From assembly GCA_012799075.1 (NCBI GenBank), contig JAAZLZ010000181.1:1-5450 (forward strand): DNA of 5,450 nt, read 5' to 3'. Position numbers and translations under genes: made by a program. Under the pieces are notes generated by a model. The model was not told the origin of the DNA. It ran no database searches and was given only the letters and a program-made list of their open reading frames with translations. Each line of letters begins with the position of its first letter. Positions within the stretch are counted from its first letter, which is position 1. The stretch comes from Bacillota bacterium (GTDB lineage: Bacteria; Bacillota; Limnochordia; JAAZLZ01). Positions 1-4,480 of the stretch are shown in pieces.

Positions 1-618
1 GGCAATCTTCGGGGGACTTTGGTTAATGCCCTGTTAGCCCATTGCGCCACCTTATCGACAGTCGGGGGGGTCGAACGACCAGGGATTGTCCACAGACTAG
101 ACAAGGACACTTCCGGGCTGTTGGTGGTGGCCAAAAATGACTACACCCATTGCAGCTTGAGTCGCCAATTTCAAAGGAGGAAGGTCAAGAGGGAATACCT
201 AGCCGTGGTCCAAGGCCATTTTCGCTCATCACGGGGATGCATCGATGCTCCCATTGGACGACATCCCCGGAACCGCAAGAAAATGGCCGTTCTCCCCGAG
301 GGGAGGGGGCGGCAGGCTATTACTTACTTTCACATCTTAGAAGAATTCAAGGGCTATTCGCTGCTGTGCTGCCGCTTGGAGACGGGGCGCACCCATCAGA
401 TTCGGGTGCACCTGGCCCATTTTGGCCATCCTATCGTTGGTGATGCAATCTACGGACCCAAGTCCAATGAATGGAATTTCCAAGGTCAGGCTCTTCATGC
501 CGTGGTGCTGGGTTTCAAACATCCCCGCAGCAAGGAGTACATGGAGTTTGAGTCCCCGGCCCCTGAAGACATGGTTGAACTCTTAGACTTAATGCGCGGT
601 TGGGACAAAGGTGATTGA
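1..618 (+). CDS. rluD: RluD/YlyB-family 23S rRNA pseudouridine synthase, 5' end cut by window
   Basis: The frame is open from base 1 (Gly-Asn-Leu-Arg-Gly-Thr-Leu) to a TGA at 616-618, giving 205 visible residues. Family members are usually about 300 aa, so roughly the first 95 residues, including the usual N-terminal S4 RNA-binding domain, lie outside the window. The enzyme isomerises uridines to pseudouridine in 23S rRNA. Seen directly: the catalytic motif HRLDKDTSG at visible residues 31-39, with the nucleophilic Asp at 34; the API-x-RHP segment near 83-88; and the strongly conserved ETGRTHQIRVHLAHFGHP segment at 127-144 followed by GDAIYG. All core RluA/RluD motifs in view are intact. The same gene (ylyB) lies directly upstream of pyrR in Bacillus, which supports the assignment. 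The exact target uridines cannot be read from sequence, so RluD versus a close paralogue is less certain than the family. The pyr promoter -35 box overlaps its stop codon, and no terminator separates the two units. Confidence 0.93.
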   Translation, partial: GNLRGTLVNALLAHCATLSTVGGVERPGIVHRLDKDTSGLLVVAKNDYTHCSLSRQFQRRKVKREYLAVVQGHFRSSRGCIDAPIGRHPRNRKKMAVLPEGRGRQAITYFHILEEFKGYSLLCCRLETGRTHQIRVHLAHFGHPIVGDAIYGPKSNEWNFQGQALHAVVLGFKHPRSKEYMEFESPAPEDMVELLDLMRGWDKGD

Positions 619-643
619 ATATCCTTGCCATACCTGCTATAAT
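615..643 (+). promoter_or_regulatory. Sigma-A-type promoter of the pyr operon
   Basis: TTGAAT at 615-620 (four of six matches to TTGACA) is followed by exactly 17 bp and a perfect TATAAT at 638-643. A TG one base before it (635-636) makes an extended -10 element. Transcription should start near 650-651, leaving a leader of about 120 nt before pyrR. The -35 box overlaps the TGA stop of the upstream pseudouridine synthase gene. Readthrough from that gene would also meet the attenuator downstream. The start site is inferred, not mapped. Confidence 0.85.
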
Positions 644-664
644 CTATCCAGACATCCATCGGTT

Positions 665-697
665 TCCTTTAATCCAGTCCGGCGAGACTGGCAAGGA
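665..697 (+). promoter_or_regulatory. PyrR-binding hairpin (anti-antiterminator) of the pyr leader RNA
   Basis: The lower stem pairs TCCTT (665-669) with AAGGA (693-697). The internal loop is TAAT (670-673) on the 5' side and C692 on the 3' side. The upper 6-bp stem pairs CCAGTC (674-679) with GACTGG (686-691). The apical hexaloop is CGGCGA (680-685). This is the architecture of Bacillus PyrR-binding loops: a lower stem, a purine-rich internal bulge, a CAGUC upper stem and a hexaloop fitting C-N-G-N-G-A. By analogy, PyrR with bound UMP or UTP stabilises this hairpin, which blocks the antiterminator and lets the terminator at 724-750 form. The structure was derived by hand pairing; PyrR binding itself is inferred. 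Confidence 0.92.
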
Positions 698-733
698 ATA
701 GTCAATATGGTGTGGACATCCTAGGCTTGCCGG
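688..733 (+). promoter_or_regulatory. Antiterminator of the pyr attenuator
   Basis: CTGGCAAG (688-695) can pair over 8 bp, including one G-U, with CTTGCCGG (726-733). The 5' arm is the descending strand of the PyrR-binding hairpin and the 3' arm is the ascending strand of the terminator, so the antiterminator excludes both. The intervening 30 nt can form only weak extra pairs, for example GTC 701-703 with GAC 715-717. Without liganded PyrR this form should allow readthrough into pyrR and the rest of the operon. Confidence 0.8.
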
Positions 734-750
734 CAACGGCAAGTCTTTTT
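724..750 (+). terminator. Intrinsic terminator (attenuator) before pyrR
   Basis: A 9-bp stem (724-732 with 737-745, one G-U pair) is closed by a GCAA tetraloop (733-736) and followed directly by five Ts (746-750). It lies 22 nt before the pyrR start codon and its 5' arm is shared with the antiterminator. It is therefore a conditional attenuator rather than a terminator for the upstream gene. Confidence 0.9.
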
Positions 751-772
751 ACGAAAGCAAGGGGGCGACTGA

Positions 773-1312
773 ATGGCAATTAAGGCCCACATAATGGATG
801 AGGAGGGTATCAGACGTTGCTTGAGGCGCATTGCCCATGAGATCTTGGAAAGAAATAGGGGTGTGGAGAACCTTGGCTTAGTGGGTATCCGTACCAGAGG
901 TGTCCCCTTGGCCGAACGTCTAGCGCGGAATATTGAGGAGATCGAAGGAAAGCCGGTCTTAGCGGGTACCTTGGACATCACCCTTTACCGGGATGATCTT
1001 ACCATGGTTGCTCCCCAGCCCTTGGTAAGGAAGACGGAAATCCCCTTTGATGTAACCGATCGACGCTTGGTCCTCGTTGATGATGTCCTCTACACGGGAC
1101 GGACGGTACGGGCTGCCCTAGATGCCCTGATGGACTTGGGAAGACCCCAATCGATTCAGCTTGCGGTTCTTGTGGACAGGGGGCATCGGGAGCTGCCCAT
1201 CCGGGCGGACTACGTGGGGAAGAATGTGCCTACGTCCCATCGGGAGGATGTACAGGTGTTCCTACTAGAAGTCGACGGCGAGGACAAGGTTCTGATTACA
1301 GAACAGGTCTAA
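773..1312 (+). CDS. pyrR: PyrR, bifunctional pyr operon attenuation regulator and uracil phosphoribosyltransferase
   Basis: This 179-aa protein matches the usual 178-181 aa of PyrR. It is a cytoplasmic RNA-binding regulator that senses UMP/UTP and represses pyr genes by transcription attenuation; Bacillus PyrR also converts uracil plus PRPP to UMP. Seen in sequence: the family segment DITLYRDDL at residues 68-76; the type I phosphoribosyltransferase PRPP loop VLVDDVLYTGRT at 100-111, with both acidic residues Asp103-Asp104; and the PyrR signature VDRGHRELPIRADYVGKN at 134-151. The N-terminus aligns with Bacillus PyrR without gaps. The ATG at 773 is preceded by AGGGGG (760-765) with 7 nt spacing. 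It follows a complete three-part attenuator whose binding loop fits PyrR, so it most likely controls its own operon. Nothing appears truncated or missing. A gene for a uracil permease, often placed after pyrR in Bacillus, is absent here. Confidence 0.97.
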   Translation: MAIKAHIMDEEGIRRCLRRIAHEILERNRGVENLGLVGIRTRGVPLAERLARNIEEIEGKPVLAGTLDITLYRDDLTMVAPQPLVRKTEIPFDVTDRRLVLVDDVLYTGRTVRAALDALMDLGRPQSIQLAVLVDRGHRELPIRADYVGKNVPTSHREDVQVFLLEVDGEDKVLITEQV

Positions 1313-1326
1313 AGGGAGGCGCACCC

Positions 1327-2256
1327 ATGTCTTGGACACGGAAGCATCTCTTGGGTCTGCAGGACCTCAGTAGAGATGAAATCCAGCTGATTTTAGACAC
1401 AGCGGAACCTTGCAAAGAGATTTTCACCCGCCCCATCAAGAAGCTTCCCACCCTAAGGGGGCGGGTAATGGTGAATCTGTTCTATGAACCAAGCACCAGA
1501 ACCCGCACTTCCTTTGAGCTGGCAGGCAAGTGGATGAGTGTCGATGTGATCAACATTTCCACCAATCTAAGCAGTGTAGCTAAGGGAGAATCCCTGAAGG
1601 ACACTGCCAAAACCATTGAGGCCCTAGGGGCCGATTTTGTTGTTATCCGTCATTATGCTGCGGGCAGTGCCAAACTACTGGCCGAAACGGTTCAAGTCAG
1701 TGTGATCAATGCCGGTGACGGGGCCCATGAACATCCTACCCAAGCCTTGCTCGACCTGTTTACCATCAGGGATAAGAAAGGCTCCATCGAAGGGTTGCAT
1801 GTGGCCATTGTGGGGGATATTCTACATAGCCGGGTGGCCCGCTCCAATATTTGGGGATTGACGAAGATGGGAGCCAAAGTGACAGTGATTGGCCCTCCTA
1901 CCTTGATTCCCCAGGAAATCGAGCAAATGGGTGCCGAGGTAAGTTATGATTTGGATGAGGTCATTCCCCACGTGGATGTGATCAACATGCTTCGCATCCA
2001 AAAGGAAAGGCAAGTCGCCGGTCTGTTTCCATCCTTACGGGAGTACTCGGTCCTCTACGGACTGAATCGCAGGCGTCTGGACCAAGCAAGGGATGACGTG
2101 TTGGTTATTCATCCGGGTCCCACCAACCTAGGGGTGGAGATTACCTCCGAGGTGGCCGAGGATCCCCGGGCTAGTATTGATGAACAAGTCACGAATGGGG
2201 TAGCTGTACGCATGGCTGTGCTTTATCTCTTATCGGGAGGGAAGGATATCCCATGA
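1327..2256 (+). CDS. pyrB: Aspartate carbamoyltransferase catalytic subunit
   Basis: This 309-aa protein has normal length for PyrB. It condenses carbamoyl phosphate with L-aspartate to N-carbamoyl-L-aspartate, the first committed pyrimidine step, in the cytoplasm as a catalytic trimer. Seen in sequence: the carbamoyl phosphate loop STRTRTS at residues 56-62; the KGESLKDT loop at 87-94, supplying the active-site Lys of the neighbouring subunit; Arg108-His109; HPTQALLDL at 136-144; the conserved GDxxxSRVARSN segment at 163-174; and the aspartate-binding LRIQ at 222-225. The late loop reads HPGPTNLGVEI (262-272), where relatives usually have Asn-Arg-Gly; here Leu268 replaces that Arg. The ATG at 1327 has GGGAGG (1314-1319) 7 nt upstream and lies 14 nt after pyrR. 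The stop overlaps the pyrC start as ATGA. No pyrI regulatory-subunit gene is next to it, as usual in Bacillota. Confidence 0.97.
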   Translation: MSWTRKHLLGLQDLSRDEIQLILDTAEPCKEIFTRPIKKLPTLRGRVMVNLFYEPSTRTRTSFELAGKWMSVDVINISTNLSSVAKGESLKDTAKTIEALGADFVVIRHYAAGSAKLLAETVQVSVINAGDGAHEHPTQALLDLFTIRDKKGSIEGLHVAIVGDILHSRVARSNIWGLTKMGAKVTVIGPPTLIPQEIEQMGAEVSYDLDEVIPHVDVINMLRIQKERQVAGLFPSLREYSVLYGLNRRRLDQARDDVLVIHPGPTNLGVEITSEVAEDPRASIDEQVTNGVAVRMAVLYLLSGGKDIP

Positions 2257-3536
2257 GCCTTTTGATCAAAGGGGGACGGGTCATCGACCCCGCCGGGGGA
2301 ATTGACGCTCCCGCTGACATTCTCATCGAAGGGGGCCAGATTATTGGGGTGGGGACGGATCTGCCGGCTGCCAAGGAGGAGCTCCCAGCCCAGGGGTTGG
2401 TGGTTGTCCCCGGATTCATCGACTTGCATGTTCATTTGCGGGAGCCGGGATATGAGTACAAGGAGACCATTGCCAGTGGAACACGGGCCGCGGCCCGTGG
2501 GGGATTCACCTCGGTTGTCTGCATGCCAAACACCAATCCCCCAGTAGACAACAAGGCGGTGGTGGAGTTCATCCTGGCGGAAGGAGCTCGAAACGGTGCA
2601 GTGAGAGTCTATCCCATTGGGGCGATCACTAAAGGACGGCGGGGCGAAGAACTCACAGAGATGGCGGACTTGGCCGCGGCGGGGGTTGTAGCATTTAGCG
2701 ATGATGGCAATACGATCATGAATGCTGTAGTCATGCGCCGAGCGTTGGAATATGGGAAAATGCTTGACTTGCCCCTGTCCGTTCACTGCGAAGATGTCAA
2801 TCTGGCCGGCCAGGGCTTGATGAACGAGGGACGCACGTCGACCCTTTTGGGCCTGCCAGGTCAAACCCGAGCAGCTGAGAATGTGATTATCGCCCGGGAT
2901 GTGGAGCTTGCCCGGTTAACAGGAGGGCGCGTCCATTTCGCCCATGTAAGCACTAAAGAGGGCGTTGAATTGGTCCGCCGCGCCAAGAAGCTGGGGCTGC
3001 GAGTGAGTGCGGAGGCCACTCCCCACCACCTGACTTTGACCGATGAACTAGTTGCCACTTATGATCCCAATACAAAGGTGAGCCCTCCCCTGCGAACCAG
3101 GGAGGATGTGGAAGCTTTGCGGGCGGGCCTGCTGGATGGCACCATTGACTGCGTTGCAACTGACCATGCACCCCACTCCCGGGACGACAAAGAGGTTGAG
3201 TACAGCCATGCAGCCTGGGGGATGGTTGGACTCGAGACGGCTTGGCCCGTTATCTATACCCACCTGGTTTTAACAGGATGCTTGTCCCTCATCCAGGCCA
3301 TTGACCTATTTACCCGCAAACCTGCTGAACTCTTCAACTTGCCCGGGGGCCGGATCGCGGCTGGTCAGCCCGCGGATCTAGTGCTTTTCGATCCGAAGAA
3401 GAACCAGCGGGTGACGGAGGAGCTCCTAGTGGGCAAGAGCAAGAACTCTCCCTTCATCGGACAGGAACTACAAGGTTGGCCCGTATACACCATTGTCGGC
3501 GGACAGGCTAGATGGGTCGATGAAATCGGGAGGTGA
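2253..3536 (+). CDS. pyrC: Dihydroorotase, class I
   Basis: This 427-aa protein has the length of Bacillus-type class I dihydroorotases. It reversibly cyclises N-carbamoyl-L-aspartate to L-dihydroorotate using a zinc site in an amidohydrolase (TIM-barrel) fold. Metal and catalytic residues seen: His59 and His61 in DLHVHLREPG (57-66), Asp151 in FSDDG, His178 in HCE, His231 in FAHVST, and Asp304 in ATDHAPH (302-308). Arg63 and Asn93 (MPNTNP) are the expected substrate contacts. The C-terminal strand region ends with a normal GGRIAAGQPADLVLFD segment (365-380). One deviation is Ser277 in KVSPPLR, where relatives commonly have Asn (NPPLR). The ATG overlaps the pyrB stop by 4 nt (ATGA), so translation is probably coupled; the purine-rich GGGAGGGAAGG just before it (2236-2246) is a good SD. 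pyrF begins 4 nt after its stop. Confidence 0.97.
   Translation: MSLLIKGGRVIDPAGGIDAPADILIEGGQIIGVGTDLPAAKEELPAQGLVVVPGFIDLHVHLREPGYEYKETIASGTRAAARGGFTSVVCMPNTNPPVDNKAVVEFILAEGARNGAVRVYPIGAITKGRRGEELTEMADLAAAGVVAFSDDGNTIMNAVVMRRALEYGKMLDLPLSVHCEDVNLAGQGLMNEGRTSTLLGLPGQTRAAENVIIARDVELARLTGGRVHFAHVSTKEGVELVRRAKKLGLRVSAEATPHHLTLTDELVATYDPNTKVSPPLRTREDVEALRAGLLDGTIDCVATDHAPHSRDDKEVEYSHAAWGMVGLETAWPVIYTHLVLTGCLSLIQAIDLFTRKPAELFNLPGGRIAAGQPADLVLFDPKKNQRVTEELLVGKSKNSPFIGQELQGWPVYTIVGGQARWVDEIGR
3528..3533 (+). promoter_or_regulatory. Ribosome binding site that fixes a TTG start for pyrF
   Basis: GGGAGG (3528-3533) lies inside the last codons of pyrC, 7 nt before TTG at 3541. No ATG sits at a workable distance downstream of it. 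The frame is also open upstream to a TTG at 3493 and an ATG at 3520, but neither has a comparable SD, and the extra residues do not resemble the family N-terminus. Confidence 0.8.
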
Positions 3537-3540
3537 GGTC

Positions 3541-4446
3541 TTGGCAAACTTTGCCGACAGGCTGATGTCAGCCATCAAGCAGAAGAATAGCCGTGTTGTT
3601 GTTGGACTCGATCCCCACCTCCAATTGATGCCTCCCCATTTGCTAGAGGATGCCTACTTGGAACACGGGGAAGGGGCCCGGGCCGAAGCTTGCGCCATCA
3701 CCCGCTTCAACGAAGCCATCATCGAGGCCATCGCCGAGGATGTGGTGGCCGTCAAGCCCCAGGTGGCCTTTTATGAGCAACTCGGTTCATGGGGATTTGT
3801 CGCCTTGGAAAAGACTTTGGCCATGGCCAGGGAGGCCGGACTGATAGTCATCGTCGATGGCAAAAGAAATGACATTGGCTCAACGGCCGCTGCCTATGCG
3901 GAGGCTTATCTTGGGGATGGCCCCTTGGCCGGGGACGCCTTGACGGTGAACCCTTATCTAGGCGAAGACGGCCTGAACCCCTTCATTGACCGTTGTCGAG
4001 GCACGGACAAGGGGCTGTTTGTTCTGCTGCGGACATCAAATCCCTGCGCCGGGGATCTTCAGGACCTGCCCGTTCAAGGCCGACCCCTTTATCTTCACCT
4101 AGCGGACCTCATTAACGCTTGGAGCCTGGGAACGGAAGGGGAAAGAGGCTACCGATCAGTGGGAGTGGTGGTGGGAGCCACCTACGCGGAGGAAGCTCGT
4201 CAGCTTCGTCGCCAGCTTCCCAACCTTCCCTTCTTGGTGCCGGGTTATGGGCATCAAGGGGCCACGGCACAGGATGTGGTTTCCTGCTTCAATTCCGATG
4301 GGGCCGGGGCTATCATCAACTCCTCCCGGGGCATCATCTTTGCCTATCGAAAAAGATATGGACCAAAGGAGTTTGCCCGGGCAGCAAGGGATGCGGTTAA
4401 AGAAATGAAGGGGGACATCAATACGGCCTTAGGGCGTTGTGATTGA
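3541..4446 (+). CDS. pyrF: Orotidine 5'-phosphate decarboxylase, type 2
   Basis: Read from TTG at 3541 this is 301 aa beginning MANFADRLMSAIKQKNS, the typical N-terminus of the type 2 PyrF subfamily. It decarboxylates OMP to UMP, the last step of the pathway. Seen in sequence: GLDP at 22-25; VKPQVAFYE at 71-79, with the catalytic Lys72; the charged active-site motif DGKRNDIG at 106-113, with Asp106, Lys108 and Asp111; NPYLGEDGL at 137-145; LRTSNP at 163-168; PGYGHQGA at 234-241; and NSSRGI at 260-265, with the phosphate-binding Arg263. It is longer than type 1 enzymes such as Bacillus PyrF (about 240 aa), as expected for type 2. It follows pyrC by 4 nt and is surely co-transcribed. Its place between pyrC and carA differs from Bacillus, where pyrF is near the operon end. 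No key residue is missing. Confidence 0.95.
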   Translation: MANFADRLMSAIKQKNSRVVVGLDPHLQLMPPHLLEDAYLEHGEGARAEACAITRFNEAIIEAIAEDVVAVKPQVAFYEQLGSWGFVALEKTLAMAREAGLIVIVDGKRNDIGSTAAAYAEAYLGDGPLAGDALTVNPYLGEDGLNPFIDRCRGTDKGLFVLLRTSNPCAGDLQDLPVQGRPLYLHLADLINAWSLGTEGERGYRSVGVVVGATYAEEARQLRRQLPNLPFLVPGYGHQGATAQDVVSCFNSDGAGAIINSSRGIIFAYRKRYGPKEFARAARDAVKEMKGDINTALGRCD

Positions 4447-4452
4447 TTGGAG

Positions 4453-4480
4453 AGGAGGCATACCCGGCTAGGGTTTGTCC
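4453..4480 (+). promoter_or_regulatory. carA translation initiation region with a hairpin between SD and start
   Basis: A consensus AGGAGG (4453-4458) lies 22 nt before the carA ATG, too far for normal initiation. Between them ACCC (4462-4465) can pair with GGGT (4471-4474) around a 5-nt loop; if folded, the effective spacing falls to 9 nt. A weaker AGGG (4470-4473) lies 7 nt before the ATG but is partly inside that hairpin. An in-frame TAG at 4469-4471 rules out an earlier start than the TTG at 4475. The pairing is seen in the bases; its role is inferred. Confidence 0.45.

Noticed and set aside
651..721. Direct repeat GACATCC at 651-657 and 715-721 in the leader
   Set aside because: Seven bases repeated once can occur by chance, and neither copy takes a clear part in the three main leader structures.
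1313..1326. A second PyrR attenuator between pyrR and pyrB, as in Bacillus
   Set aside because: The gap is only 14 nt and holds just the SD of pyrB. No binding loop or terminator fits, and the other visible gaps are also too short.
2223..2864. 213-aa open frame on the minus strand opposite pyrC
   Set aside because: It lies antisense to well-conserved dihydroorotase coding sequence and its product resembles no family I know. Long antisense frames are common in GC-rich genes.
3493..3540. Extended N-terminus for PyrF from TTG 3493 or ATG 3520
   Set aside because: Neither codon has a good SD. The extra residues (SADRLDGSMKSGGEV) are just the pyrC tail and its SD read in another frame.
4475..4477. 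TTG as an alternative carA start
   Set aside because: It would add only two residues, sits 16 nt from the AGGAGG, and has no better spacing than ATG 4481, whose product (MKGFLVLEDG) matches the usual CarA N-terminus.
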